A stretch of 64,000 nt of DNA from Neobacillus cucumis. GTDB taxonomy: Bacteria; Bacillota; Bacilli; Bacillales; Cytobacillaceae. Location of the stretch: assembly GCF_016908975.1 (NCBI RefSeq), contig NZ_JAFBEX010000017.1, positions 1 through 64,000 of the forward strand, written 5' to 3'. Shown here in pieces: positions 48,985-58,199 of this stretch; the first letter of the stretch is position 1, and each line of letters begins with the position of its first letter. Below the pieces are notes generated by a model. It was not told the origin of the DNA and ran no database searches. It worked only from the letters and a program-made list of their open reading frames with translations. Both the position numbers and the translations under genes were made by a program.

Positions 48985-50088
48985 TTAAGATTGCTTTAAT
49001 TTCTTAAAATTTTCTTGCAGCTGTTCTAACCGATTTGATCCCTCTTGACGAAGTCGTTTATTTTCTTCTTCAATGGCACGTGTTTCCTGCATTCCTTTAA
49101 TGATAATGTTCCAAGATTCTTCAATCGTCTCGATTTTTATGCTAGGTCCTCCCGCAAGTCGAGCTATATCAGTACTCTGTTGTGAGATGTTCTGCGCATT
49201 TCTTAGTAACATTTCATTTGTTCTGCGGTCAAGTTCGCTCATCGAATCGGCTACAAGCTTTTGCCTTTTTGCTGCAACAGCTTGTATCAATCCATTCTTA
49301 AAAATAGGTATAGTTGTCACAAAGGCAGAGTTAATTTTTCCTATGAGCTTTGTATTCCCTCTTTGTAAGAGTCGAATTTGCGGTGCTGTCTGAAGAGCAA
49401 CCATCTTTGCCATTTCAAGGTCATAAATCCGCTGCTCCAACAGTTCGATTGCATTTTTAAGTGAATCTAACTGCATTGAGGCAAGCTGGTCACCCTGAGC
49501 CGCTCGGGATTCAAGCTGTGGAAGTTGGTTATTTTTTAGTTCTTCCACTTTTAATTCACCGGCCACAATATATTTTTCAAGGGTTAAGTAAAATTGATAA
49601 TTTTGTTCATACATTTGTTCAAGCATATTGGTTGCATCGACCATTTCATGTTGATATTTAGAAATTTCCACATAAACTTTGTCGATTTCTGCACCCATGG
49701 TTTGATACTTGCCAAATAGCTTCTCGACTATTTTTTCTCCCTTTTTAAAAAGCTTGCCAAATAGTCCTCCGGAAGTCTTTTGAAAATCCTTAGCATCAAA
49801 TTTATCCATTATCCGCCCTAGGTGTTTGAGCAGTTCACCAGAATCTTCAACTTTCGTTGTCCGCATATTACTTAAGATTTGATCAGAAAACCGCGATATT
49901 TGTACAGCAGGCTCTTTTCCAAATTCCAATATTTGTATTTGATCTCGTTCATCAATTGTACGAGCTAAATTTTGAATTTCTGGTTCTTTACGTAAAGCTA
50001 GTTTTATATCAGATACTTTAGTTTCGGTTAGAATATCATCCGTTGTAACAGGTGTCATCCCGTTTGATGGATTTGGTGATAAACTCAC
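48985..50088 (-). CDS. yceH: Toxic anion resistance protein TelA
   Basis: 367 residues, mostly helical/coiled-coil. TelA signature: LGRIMDKFDAKDF, YEQNYQFYLTLEKYIVAGE, LQTAPQIRLLQRGNTKLIGKI (written in parts). Linked to tellurite and anion stress in Gram-positives; mechanism unknown. GTG start after GGGGAG; begins three bases past the yceG stop. Confidence 0.92.
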   Translation of the reverse strand: MSLSPNPSNGMTPVTTDDILTETKVSDIKLALRKEPEIQNLARTIDERDQIQILEFGKEPAVQISRFSDQILSNMRTTKVEDSGELLKHLGRIMDKFDAKDFQKTSGGLFGKLFKKGEKIVEKLFGKYQTMGAEIDKVYVEISKYQHEMVDATNMLEQMYEQNYQFYLTLEKYIVAGELKVEELKNNQLPQLESRAAQGDQLASMQLDSLKNAIELLEQRIYDLEMAKMVALQTAPQIRLLQRGNTKLIGKINSAFVTTIPIFKNGLIQAVAAKRQKLVADSMSELDRRTNEMLLRNAQNISQQSTDIARLAGGPSIKIETIEESWNIIIKGMQETRAIEEENKRLRQEGSNRLEQLQENFKKLKQS

Positions 50089-50091
50089 TGT

Positions 50092-51729
50092 TTAATCTCC
50101 CCTTAAATTTTTTAAGATTCCTTGAATGAGCCCTTTCTTAAAAAGTGAAGGCTCTTTAAACTCCAAGTCAAACACTACTTCATCAAGCCAGTGTTTATCA
50201 AACAATCGTTCATCGACAAAATTTTCGATATCATTATGGCCTGGTGGATTATACAAAATGAGATCAATCCCAAAATGATTAAGAAGCAAAAGCAGTGCTG
50301 CATCAGACCTAGATAGCATTCCTGTCGTCTCGTTATTGTAAATAATTAATTTAGGAACATGCTGCGAATAATCAAATTTCTCCATTAACTGAATGATATT
50401 CTTGGGCATAAACATGGCCTGTGTAAATAGAAATATCTTCACTTCCTCGCTAGATTCCGTGGAAAGTGGTTTTAAGCCGGGTGTTTCACAAATTTTTCTC
50501 ACGGCATGAGCAATTCCTTTTTGCAGTCCTGATGCTAAGAAGGAATAGGGCCAATAATGTGATTGCATCACCTTCTCCACATTTACCATACCATCCTTAC
50601 CAAGAGCATTTCGATAATGGAAGCGAAAATCACTAGTGAATGGACTTGTCAAAGGCAGCTTTTTTAGCAGTAAGCTATGTTCTAATTGACTTAAGGATTG
50701 AAGCCGGTCCCAATATTCTTTGCGGTTTTTACTAACTCCTTGGATCTTAGCAAATATCGAAGGGATTTTAACTTCGCCATTCCTTACCTCAAAATCAGGA
50801 CGAATCATCGCTATTTCCTTCGAAAGTATAAACAACTCATCATAGGTTGTCTTTAACGTTATAGAAGAAGGAAAATACTCCCGTAATTGCCATGGTTTAT
50901 AAAGACCAGAACCCTCTTGATTTAGGATTGTCTCAATTTCTTTTGACGCACGGTATGCAATGGTGGTTTTCCGACTACGTTTTTCCTTTGGAAATGACTC
51001 AGCGGGCTCTTTTTTTGGGTAATGATAGGTGAATATCTCATCCGTGACTATTCCTGTTAAAATATCACGGCCTTCCGGATGAAAGATAACCAGATCACAG
51101 CCAAGTTTGACTAAATAAAATAAAAAGTATTGATGACTTTTTTTAAAGTCGCCATACCATAAGAATTTAGGCATCGCCATTTGCGGGTCAGCAATTTCTA
51201 ACTGTGGTTGCAAATGATTGATCGACCATTTAACTAAATCGACGAGTACCCTTCTAAGTTCATGGTTTTTCAATCCATTTGTTTCGCTTTTTACAAATAA
51301 TTCAAGGGTGTTAATCATTGCCTCTCTTAGTTTTCGATGAATGATCGGCACCTTTGATTTTAACAAAAGCTGTTCACCATCCAGAAACGCTGTAAAACGG
51401 TTAATTGAAAGCTTTTGTTCATTAGTAAGATTTATAACCCTTTGAATGGCTTGAAAGTGTTCATTGTTAATTGTTTTATCCAGATTTTCCTCACTTAATA
51501 GTACAAGATTCCATTCTGGATTATGGACAAAATCAAACAATTGGTTATAATATTCGTCCGTATCTATTGGTAATCCTAAAATCTTTCCAATTACTTGCCC
51601 AATCTGAATGACTCCATTTTCTACTGAATAATTGGGCCGTTCTGGCAGCGATTTTTTCAGCATGCCCTGCCAATTTTCAACTGAAAGGGGTAGAGGATGG
51701 GCGTTTAACTGATTTAATGGTGGATACAT
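50092..51729 (-). CDS. yceG: YceG family protein (Ter cluster component)
   Basis: 545 residues. Two related halves can be seen: WYGDFKKSHQYFLFYLVKLG / DLVIFHPEGRDI and LIIYNNETTGMLSRSDAALL / DLILYNPPGHNDI, consistent with an internal duplication. Soluble, no membrane segment. YceG proteins occur only with TerD/TelA genes; function unknown. It heads the left sub-operon with telA and two TerD genes. Confidence 0.85.
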   Translation of the reverse strand: MYPPLNQLNAHPLPLSVENWQGMLKKSLPERPNYSVENGVIQIGQVIGKILGLPIDTDEYYNQLFDFVHNPEWNLVLLSEENLDKTINNEHFQAIQRVINLTNEQKLSINRFTAFLDGEQLLLKSKVPIIHRKLREAMINTLELFVKSETNGLKNHELRRVLVDLVKWSINHLQPQLEIADPQMAMPKFLWYGDFKKSHQYFLFYLVKLGCDLVIFHPEGRDILTGIVTDEIFTYHYPKKEPAESFPKEKRSRKTTIAYRASKEIETILNQEGSGLYKPWQLREYFPSSITLKTTYDELFILSKEIAMIRPDFEVRNGEVKIPSIFAKIQGVSKNRKEYWDRLQSLSQLEHSLLLKKLPLTSPFTSDFRFHYRNALGKDGMVNVEKVMQSHYWPYSFLASGLQKGIAHAVRKICETPGLKPLSTESSEEVKIFLFTQAMFMPKNIIQLMEKFDYSQHVPKLIIYNNETTGMLSRSDAALLLLLNHFGIDLILYNPPGHNDIENFVDERLFDKHWLDEVVFDLEFKEPSLFKKGLIQGILKNLRGD

Positions 51730-51942
51730 TCATAATCCCTTCCCTTTAAAAGCAACGCTTTGTTAACGTTTAGAAAATTATGTAAGGTTTCCCTATCATC
51801 ATATCACAGTTATTTCATTGGTTCATTTGTTTATACGGAAGAGAGCTAAATTTGTTTCATTTTACAGCTGTACATCACATTTTTCACACTTTTACATGTC
51901 CCTACATACTAATGGAGTACACATACGAAGTAGGTGACACAA

Positions 51943-52188
51943 ATGAGATTCTTTTATAAACGACCAAATCCTAAATCTGTTTCTGAGGAGTTAGAAACAT
52001 TAATGGAAGTCATGGTTTCTGATATGTTTATCTATTTAGATTTATTTATTTTTAGCTTAATCTTTACCATGTTCATGTCCCCTGTCATCCCGTCATTATT
52101 CATGAAAATTCTATTTTTCTTAGCGAGTTATGGTTTCTTTTATAGCCTCTACTATTTTATTGTTAGTAAAATCATGATAAAAAAATAG
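51943..52188 (+). CDS. Small two-span membrane protein
   Basis: About 81 residues on the strand opposite to the Ter genes. Two hydrophobic segments (FIYLDLFIFSLIFTMFMSPV; IPSLFMKILFFLASYGFFYS) with a basic tail. ATG six bases after AGGTG; a GTG three codons earlier overlaps that site. Its stop lies two bases from the HAD gene's stop. Family not recognised. Confidence 0.55.
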   Translation: MRFFYKRPNPKSVSEELETLMEVMVSDMFIYLDLFIFSLIFTMFMSPVIPSLFMKILFFLASYGFFYSLYYFIVSKIMIKK

Positions 52189-52190
52189 AA

Positions 52191-52994
52191 TCAATCCAAT
52201 AGCTTATAAACCTTTTGGATAATCTCTTCCCCGGCTTTAACGCCACTAGTTGTTGTAATCATTGAATACTCCTCACCTGAGACGCTCATCAGTTGTCTGG
52301 CTAGTTCTCCATGGTTTGGAACAAATCGGTATTGACAGTCTTTTAGAAAATCCCAATCAAGCATGGAATCTCCCGCTCCAGCAAACGCATATAAACCTTC
52401 AAGATTACAGATCTGATTCAGTGCGTTGCCTTTACTAATCGCTTTGGGAACAAGGTAAAGTTTTCTACCTTGTAGCGAAGTCCTCCATCCATATTTGTCA
52501 GCTAAATGTTCAATGGCTATTCTATCAGAATCAGATGGAAGGCAATTTAGCAGATAATAAAAAAACCATTGCTCAGCCTGTTTTTTTTCCCCATCGAGGT
52601 GGATTCCCTCCTTTAAAAGAATTGAAACCAACTCTGTCTGTGAAACGGACTCCATTTTCAGACGGTTGTATAGATGAAAGGACCATTCTTTCATTGGCTT
52701 CCCGTTAAAAAGAATATTTGCGCCATTTGAAGTAATGGCATATTTTATGGGAATATCTTTTTTAAAAATAACAAACCTACTAAACTGTGCCGTTGTTCGC
52801 GTTGTAACGGGGACGAATAAGCATCTTTCTGAAAGCTCTTTCAATAGACTGTGAGATGTTTTGGTCATATAGGCGACCCAGTTGCTATCCTTTTGTTCTA
52901 CAGGTGTTAAGGGTAATTCTTCTGGCCTTCCCAATTCAGCAATTGCTCGTTGAGAGTATATGATTGTCCGATCAAGGTCAGATGCAAAAATCAT
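52191..52994 (-). CDS. HAD-superfamily hydrolase of the Ter biosynthetic module
   Basis: 267 residues. HAD motif I FASDLDRTII (5-11 DxD-type), motif II in PVTTRTTAQF, Lys in KAISKGNAL and motif IV AGAGDSMLDWD. Cof/phosphatase type C2 cap. Start overlaps the StiP-type gene by four bases. In published Ter systems a HAD phosphatase accompanies the PRTase and lyase genes; a nucleoside-like product has been proposed. Confidence 0.85.
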   Translation of the reverse strand: MIFASDLDRTIIYSQRAIAELGRPEELPLTPVEQKDSNWVAYMTKTSHSLLKELSERCLFVPVTTRTTAQFSRFVIFKKDIPIKYAITSNGANILFNGKPMKEWSFHLYNRLKMESVSQTELVSILLKEGIHLDGEKKQAEQWFFYYLLNCLPSDSDRIAIEHLADKYGWRTSLQGRKLYLVPKAISKGNALNQICNLEGLYAFAGAGDSMLDWDFLKDCQYRFVPNHGELARQLMSVSGEEYSMITTTSGVKAGEEIIQKVYKLLD

Positions 52995-54112
52995 TTTTCT
53001 ATCCCCTTGACTTTTTTAATTAGACCACAGCATAAATACTTCATTCCAGGATAGAGTTCGACTTCCACGCCCTTTTCTTTTGCTAGCATGAGAATATGTT
53101 TAACAAAAGGGCTTGATGGGTCACGAAGCAATATTTTCCATGGTACCCTGCGGAGAAGAACTCTGGTTGTTTCTCCAACCCCTGGTTTAATATAATGGGT
53201 GTTTTCGATTGAAAAATCCAATTGAATTTTTTTCACATCTTCCATTCCTAAAAATCCAGTATCGAATCTCTTATTTAATTGTTTCGTAGCCATCTCTTTC
53301 GCTTCCGAATGAATGGCAGAAAACTCTTTGGTGATTAGTTCAATAAAATCATTGGAAACATCCGCCTCAAGTAAATTCCGGTAATATTTAGCACCATGAA
53401 AATCATTTGTACCAATAAAAGCTTGATTTAAAACGGTCCTGCTCACTAACCCGGAAACGGTTGAATTTAAACAAGCACTGGGAATTAGAAAATCCTCTCT
53501 TGTCCCAAATAATTTGGTGCAACAACCAGGATCTGCAATAACTGCCAGTGTATCATCAAGCTTTAGCCCATATTTTTTTTCATAAGCTTGGCAGGCCTTT
53601 GTTAATTCAATGGAAATAGCTCCTTTACCTGTCCAGCCGTCAACAAATTGAATGGCACCATTTGGGTGTTCTTGACGAATATAATGAAGCGCATTTTCAT
53701 CAATACCTTTATCACGAATAATAGATATACTATAATGCGGTAAGCTGATTCCATACTTCAACATTAAGTATCGTTTGATTAATATTCCAACCGGTGTACC
53801 TGCCCGAGCCAGTGAAACCAAAACGGTTTGAGAGCCCTTTAATTGATAAATCTGCTCAGATACAATCCCAACACACATCGCTACTTTTTGTTTATATTGC
53901 AGCAAAGTGTCCCAAAAAAGGTCCACATACTCTTTAGGGGGCTGATATTCGATTGGAAGTGATTCACTATAATGGCCTCCTGATTGTATCTTTAATTCCC
54001 GGTTAAGAGCAGTATCCTCTAGTGCTATTTCACTTAAATCCTTTAATAAAAATAAAACATCATCCTCACGATAGCTTCCCATTTTCGCAGGTTTATTTAG
54101 TAATTTTTTCAT
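52991..54112 (-). CDS. StiP-type 'cysteine protease' domain protein of the Ter module
   Basis: About 373 residues. VSLARAGTPVGILIKRYLM, SIIRDKGIDENAL, IQFVDGWTGKGAI and ADPGCCTKLFGTREDFLIPS correspond to the StiP domain. Despite the family name, the region around VDGWTGKGAI resembles a phosphoribosyltransferase PRPP loop. ATG six bases after AGGTG, overlapping the previous gene by 20 bases. Confidence 0.85.
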   Translation of the reverse strand: MKKLLNKPAKMGSYREDDVLFLLKDLSEIALEDTALNRELKIQSGGHYSESLPIEYQPPKEYVDLFWDTLLQYKQKVAMCVGIVSEQIYQLKGSQTVLVSLARAGTPVGILIKRYLMLKYGISLPHYSISIIRDKGIDENALHYIRQEHPNGAIQFVDGWTGKGAISIELTKACQAYEKKYGLKLDDTLAVIADPGCCTKLFGTREDFLIPSACLNSTVSGLVSRTVLNQAFIGTNDFHGAKYYRNLLEADVSNDFIELITKEFSAIHSEAKEMATKQLNKRFDTGFLGMEDVKKIQLDFSIENTHYIKPGVGETTRVLLRRVPWKILLRDPSSPFVKHILMLAKEKGVEVELYPGMKYLCCGLIKKVKGIEK

Positions 54113-55466
54113 TTTGTTCACCTCTGTTTCTTGAAAGAAAAACAATCTTAATTGATTGAAAACCTAATTTCCCAAAACGCTCAAGCATCGGCTGCAACTG
54201 TCTTGTAGAAACTTCCCTTTCAAAAAATACAAACAATTCATCATAATGGTTGAGAGGGATATTATAAACAAAGTGAGGAACCTTGCTATTCTCAGGATTA
54301 GGGAAGCCAACACCGTACTGCGCTCCATAGCCTGTATGGTTTTTTATATATATCGGGCTTCTCGTTGTAGATTGATAATGAACTCCGCTTCCCATCTCAG
54401 CAGCTAATTTCATTGGTATATACATAAATTCTCCGGTACCAAGGCATAGTGTTCTTGCCCCGATTCTTTTCTGCCTTAAGAATTCAGCAGCTGCAGAAAT
54501 TCGATCATGAATGATTATATTTTCTAAGCTCTCTAGACCGAAACGACCTGTTTCTTTAATGAATGGAATTGTCTTTAATTCATCTTGAGCAAAATATGAG
54601 CTAGAAGTAAAATAAGAATCCAACTGTAATGTTTCAATAAACACCCCATTCTCAGCAGTTCTTTCGTTTACTTGTTGTTCCTCTAACTTTCTTAATTGTT
54701 GGATCTTAACATGACCAGATAATAAACTAATCACATTTATCTTAATCCCTAGATCTTTCTCCAGATTTGAAAACTTTTGTTTAGATTCTTCAGAGCGCCA
54801 ATCCAAAATGCTTATAATTGTATATTCTTTTCTCGGAAATTTATCTTGAATAAATTGGATTATATTTAATGCCGTTTTACCAGTTGTTAGTTCATCATCT
54901 ACAAGAATAATTTCCCGCTGATGATTAATCATTTCTAAAGGAACATAGCAACGATGAGAGGTTGCGTGAGAGTGCTCCTCCTCAAATGTTATCACAGGTC
55001 TTTCCCTGTAAATTTCTTCTCTGGTTGTATGAAAAAACTCAGCAGATTTGAAACAATCAAAAAAGGCATGTGCCAGAGCTGTAGCAGTTTCAGCAAAACC
55101 GATAATAACGGGATTTATACTCTCAGGTATAAAAGGACAGCTAGAATAGGGGCCTCCCTTAAGAAATGAAGATAGTAATCTCTCTTTTTCTTTACATTCA
55201 AATCCTTTAATCTTTTCTATGTATCTGGCCCCAAGGAGAGCAGCAACCAACAGTCCTTTTTCCGGTGTGATTGGCAGATGTTTGCCTAAGACCTTGCTTA
55301 CAAATAAAAACGAGCGCTTCTTATTGATTCTCGCTGCCATTGTAAAGAGTTCGTTAATTGGAATATGATATGGGTTTTCAAGACGGTCGATTTCCACCTT
55401 TATGGCCTCAAGGATGTTGAACGTATACTTCTTTTCTGATAAGGTCAATGTTTGTGCATTCTTCAT
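54093..55466 (-). CDS. Phosphoribosyltransferase with TRSP domain (Ter module)
   Basis: 457 residues. N-terminal PRTase with PRPP-binding loop ILVDDELTTGKTALNII and PVIIGFAETATALAHA, then a linker and a C-terminal TRSP-like domain (CLGTGEFMYIPMKLAAEM, THYQSTTRSPIY-type). Proposed in the literature to make a nucleoside-like molecule in Ter systems. Overlaps the upstream lyase gene by 59 bases, an unusually long overlap. Confidence 0.87.
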   Translation of the reverse strand: MKNAQTLTLSEKKYTFNILEAIKVEIDRLENPYHIPINELFTMAARINKKRSFLFVSKVLGKHLPITPEKGLLVAALLGARYIEKIKGFECKEKERLLSSFLKGGPYSSCPFIPESINPVIIGFAETATALAHAFFDCFKSAEFFHTTREEIYRERPVITFEEEHSHATSHRCYVPLEMINHQREIILVDDELTTGKTALNIIQFIQDKFPRKEYTIISILDWRSEESKQKFSNLEKDLGIKINVISLLSGHVKIQQLRKLEEQQVNERTAENGVFIETLQLDSYFTSSSYFAQDELKTIPFIKETGRFGLESLENIIIHDRISAAAEFLRQKRIGARTLCLGTGEFMYIPMKLAAEMGSGVHYQSTTRSPIYIKNHTGYGAQYGVGFPNPENSKVPHFVYNIPLNHYDELFVFFEREVSTRQLQPMLERFGKLGFQSIKIVFLSRNRGEQNEKITK

Positions 55467-56604
55467 GTAACACCCCGTAAATCTGTGATTTTAATAATAT
55501 TTTCTTGGCCCAAAAATAATGAGGCTTAACTTCATTCATTTTATTCGCAAAATCACTTTTCATAACTCCATTGTTGCTATCACTTGCTTTTACAATATTT
55601 CTAGCATCGATAAATTCTTCATAGGATACCACATTAAGAGCCTGAACAACTTTTATATGCGAGGGATGGATAATGGTTTTTCCCGTTAACCCATTACTAA
55701 TATCCATTAAGATTTCACGGATTAGCCCATCCATATTTTCATCAATCAATTTGGCCCTCCATTTGAGCCCTTCCTCCCCGTAGCGTTCCCAAAAAGGAGT
55801 TTGCCGAAGCTGAGGCTTTAACATTCTTTTTTTTGCAGAAAAATATTCCCAAACAGGACCAGATACTACATAGGGACTATCAAATCGTTGAAAGACATTA
55901 ATAATATCAGATATGCAATCTCTTAAAACCGCAATATCGTAAACCGTTGTATCCATATTTCTCCGGATTCCGTATAATCCACAGAAGTCAGTTGCACCTA
56001 TCCGAACATTCAGAATATAATTCCTGTATTGATCTAAAAGTTGCTTAATCCCGATTAACTCATCCATCCTTGACTCTCTCTGAATTACCTTAGGGGATTC
56101 AAGGATAGGCATTGCATAAAATGGATGAGCATCCGTATGAATATCACGAACCATTTCCAATATATCTCTACCATTTTCCACACTAAACTTAGGAATGACT
56201 ACTCCTGTTAGAAGATTCAATGCATCTCCTAACTGTTCAGACAATTGTTTCAATTGGTCTAGATGTCGAATTCTAATAAACATCAACGGTAAATCCTCAT
56301 GGTTTATTAAGCCTTTCCTACATTCCACATGTAACCTTAATAATTCCTTAATGAGTAACACTTCAGCCAAAGCCACATCTTTGTCACCTATGGCATCTTC
56401 CAAATCAATAACAAGCGAGGTTAGACCTACGTGTTTTTTTGAAAGGATCTCCTGATGGATATTAGGCCGAGTAGCGGGCATGTAGAGTGTAGCACCTAAA
56501 CCATAGGACAAAAGTTCACGATTTGTGTATTTTGTGAATGCCCTAGGTCTTTGGAAGAAATACCGTTTAATCTCATCCTCATAAAAATATGTAAAAAATT
56601 CCAT
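55408..56604 (-). CDS. HpcH/CitE-like C-C bond lyase of the Ter module
   Basis: 398 residues, TIM-barrel aldolase/citrate lyase beta type. LGATLYMPATRPN, LVIDLEDAIGDKDV (metal/substrate site), FIRIRHLDQLKQL, NVRIGATDFCGLYG. It lacks the usual partner subunits of citrate lyase, so it acts in the Ter biosynthetic module. First gene of the lyase-PRTase-StiP-HAD run. Confidence 0.87.
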   Translation of the reverse strand: MEFFTYFYEDEIKRYFFQRPRAFTKYTNRELLSYGLGATLYMPATRPNIHQEILSKKHVGLTSLVIDLEDAIGDKDVALAEVLLIKELLRLHVECRKGLINHEDLPLMFIRIRHLDQLKQLSEQLGDALNLLTGVVIPKFSVENGRDILEMVRDIHTDAHPFYAMPILESPKVIQRESRMDELIGIKQLLDQYRNYILNVRIGATDFCGLYGIRRNMDTTVYDIAVLRDCISDIINVFQRFDSPYVVSGPVWEYFSAKKRMLKPQLRQTPFWERYGEEGLKWRAKLIDENMDGLIREILMDISNGLTGKTIIHPSHIKVVQALNVVSYEEFIDARNIVKASDSNNGVMKSDFANKMNEVKPHYFWAKKILLKSQIYGVLHEECTNIDLIRKEVYVQHP

Positions 56605-56679
56605 ACCAGTTTCTCCTCTATAAATGGTAAAAAAGAGAGGGAAACAGACTATCGTCAGCTCCCCACCCTTTAATAAACA

Positions 56680-57456
56680 TTATGAATTATTTTCCCTGCT
56701 GCCTTCCTTTTTCTTATTCTGAAAGTGAACGATAAAAGTAGCACCAAAAGTAAGTAATAAAATTATAAAGAAAGTAATATGGCTCATTTCAATATGAAAC
56801 ACGGTAAGTAGCATTTTGATGGCAATAATCAATATTAAAATATAGGCGGTTGTTTCTAGTTCTGGCACACGATCAATCAGTGTTAAGAACACGCCTGCTA
56901 CACCGCGCATCATTAATACACCTAATATACCGCCTAAGAATAATACCCAAACCTTTTCACTAACACCGAACGCTGCCAATACGCTGTCAACGGAAAAGGC
57001 AATATCCATCAATTCTACTGCAACAACAGTTCCCCAGAATGTTCCAAACAGGCGCATCAAAAGTCCTTTTTGATTTATTCCTTCCGCTTGTTCTTCTTCT
57101 TCCTCGGAACCTTTTCGTTTATCGATAAAGTATTTAATCGATAGCCATGCCAAGTAACCTGCACCTAGAACTTTTACCCACCATAGTTTGATTAAGTACA
57201 CACCAATGCCAATTGCAATGAAACGAAACGCATAAGCTCCTAGTAAACCGTAAAATAGGGCTTTTTTTCGTTTTTCGGGCGGTAGGTGCTTTACCATAAC
57301 CGCTAATACTAAAGCATTATCCGCAGAAAGTAAACCTTCTAAAATAATAAGAGTACCAATCAATCCCCAGCTAACGGGATCTGATAACACCTCTCCCCAC
57401 ATTTCCCAGTTAAAAAACTGTGAATATGTTTCTAAAATATGTTGAAAAACTGACAT
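56680..57456 (-). CDS. yceF: TerC-family integral membrane protein
   Basis: About 258 residues, seven membrane helices. Metal-binding acidic motifs: ILEGLLSADNALVLAVMV and AVELMDIAFSVDSVLA. TerC proteins are linked to metal efflux (Mn) and loading of exported enzymes in Bacillus, and to tellurite resistance. ATG nine bases after GGAGG; a longer frame upstream adds 18 residues without a ribosome site. A terminator hairpin separates it from the terD gene before it. Confidence 0.92.
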   Translation of the reverse strand: MSVFQHILETYSQFFNWEMWGEVLSDPVSWGLIGTLIILEGLLSADNALVLAVMVKHLPPEKRKKALFYGLLGAYAFRFIAIGIGVYLIKLWWVKVLGAGYLAWLSIKYFIDKRKGSEEEEEQAEGINQKGLLMRLFGTFWGTVVAVELMDIAFSVDSVLAAFGVSEKVWVLFLGGILGVLMMRGVAGVFLTLIDRVPELETTAYILILIIAIKMLLTVFHIEMSHITFFIILLLTFGATFIVHFQNKKKEGSRENNS

Positions 57457-57492
57457 TAAAAAAATCCTCCCAGATAGTATACATAATTTTGT

Positions 57493-57522
57493 AAAAAGAC
57501 CCATCACCACTGGGTCTTTTTA
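57493..57522 (-). terminator. Terminator between terD and terC
   Basis: AAAAGACCC-AGTGGTGAT-GGGTCTTTT, T-run on the minus strand. Probably partial, giving more TerD than downstream proteins. Confidence 0.8.
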
Positions 57523-57532
57523 TCTCTCAATA

Positions 57533-58114
57533 TTACCCAACAGATAATCCAAAGTCTGTTGCTAAAGCCGCTAATCCGCCTTGATAGCCGCTGCCAATCG
57601 CACTAAATTTCCATTCACCATTGTGGCGGTATAATTCTCCAACTACAATAGCCGTTTCAATCGAAAAATCTTCACCAAGATCATATCGGATTAATTCTTC
57701 CCCAGTTGCCTCATTGAAAATTCGGGCATACGAATTACTTACCTGGCCAAAGTTTTGGTTTCGTTTGTCTGCTTCATGAATGGTTATTGTAAAAGCGATG
57801 CGCTGAATATTTGCCGGAACATCTGAAAGATTAATTTTCACTTGTTCATCATCGCCATCTCCAGCACCTGTCCGGTTATCACCAGTATGTACGACCGCAC
57901 CATTTGCACCTTGTGGATTATTGTAAAAAACAAAATCTGCTTCATTCGTTACCTTGCCGTTCTCTCCTAATAGAAACACGGATGAATCCAAGTCAAAATC
58001 ATTTCCGCCATCATATTTATTCGTGTCCCATCCTAGTCCAACCACAACACTTGTTAAACCCGGATTTGTTTTAGTTAAATCAACTTTTTGACCCTTTGAT
58101 AAACTAACTGCCAT
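57533..58114 (-). CDS. terD: TerD-family stress protein (first in cluster)
   Basis: 193 residues: MAVSLSKGQKVDLTKTNPGL, VVVGLGWDTNKYDGGNDFDL, GDGDDEQVKINLSD, YRHNGEWKFSAIGSGYQGG. Complete acidic calcium sites. ATG after GGAGG. It is transcribed from a consensus ECF promoter just upstream; the B. subtilis yceC-yceH genes are likewise induced by sigma-W/M/B. Confidence 0.94.
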   Translation of the reverse strand: MAVSLSKGQKVDLTKTNPGLTSVVVGLGWDTNKYDGGNDFDLDSSVFLLGENGKVTNEADFVFYNNPQGANGAVVHTGDNRTGAGDGDDEQVKINLSDVPANIQRIAFTITIHEADKRNQNFGQVSNSYARIFNEATGEELIRYDLGEDFSIETAIVVGELYRHNGEWKFSAIGSGYQGGLAALATDFGLSVG

Positions 58115-58147
58115 TTTTCATTCCTCCATTTTTGGTGATAAACTATT

Positions 58148-58173
58148 TACGAGTGTTTCTAAAAAAGGTTTCA
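58148..58173 (-). promoter_or_regulatory. ECF (sigma-W/M-type) promoter of the Ter cluster
   Basis: Minus strand: TGAAAC, 16 bases, CGTAAA, an exact match to the consensus TGAAAC-N16-CGTA. It is 34 bases before the first terD start codon. Confidence 0.8.
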
Positions 58174-58199
58174 TTTTTGATAAAAATTATTTATTAATC

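Noticed and set aside
51750..51790. ECF promoter before yceG (GGAAAC ... CGTTA)
   Set aside because: The spacer is 18 bases instead of 16-17, so it was not called.
56680..57532. yybP-ykoY manganese riboswitch before terC
   Set aside because: The gap between terD and terC is about 75 bases and holds only a terminator hairpin; no riboswitch-size leader.
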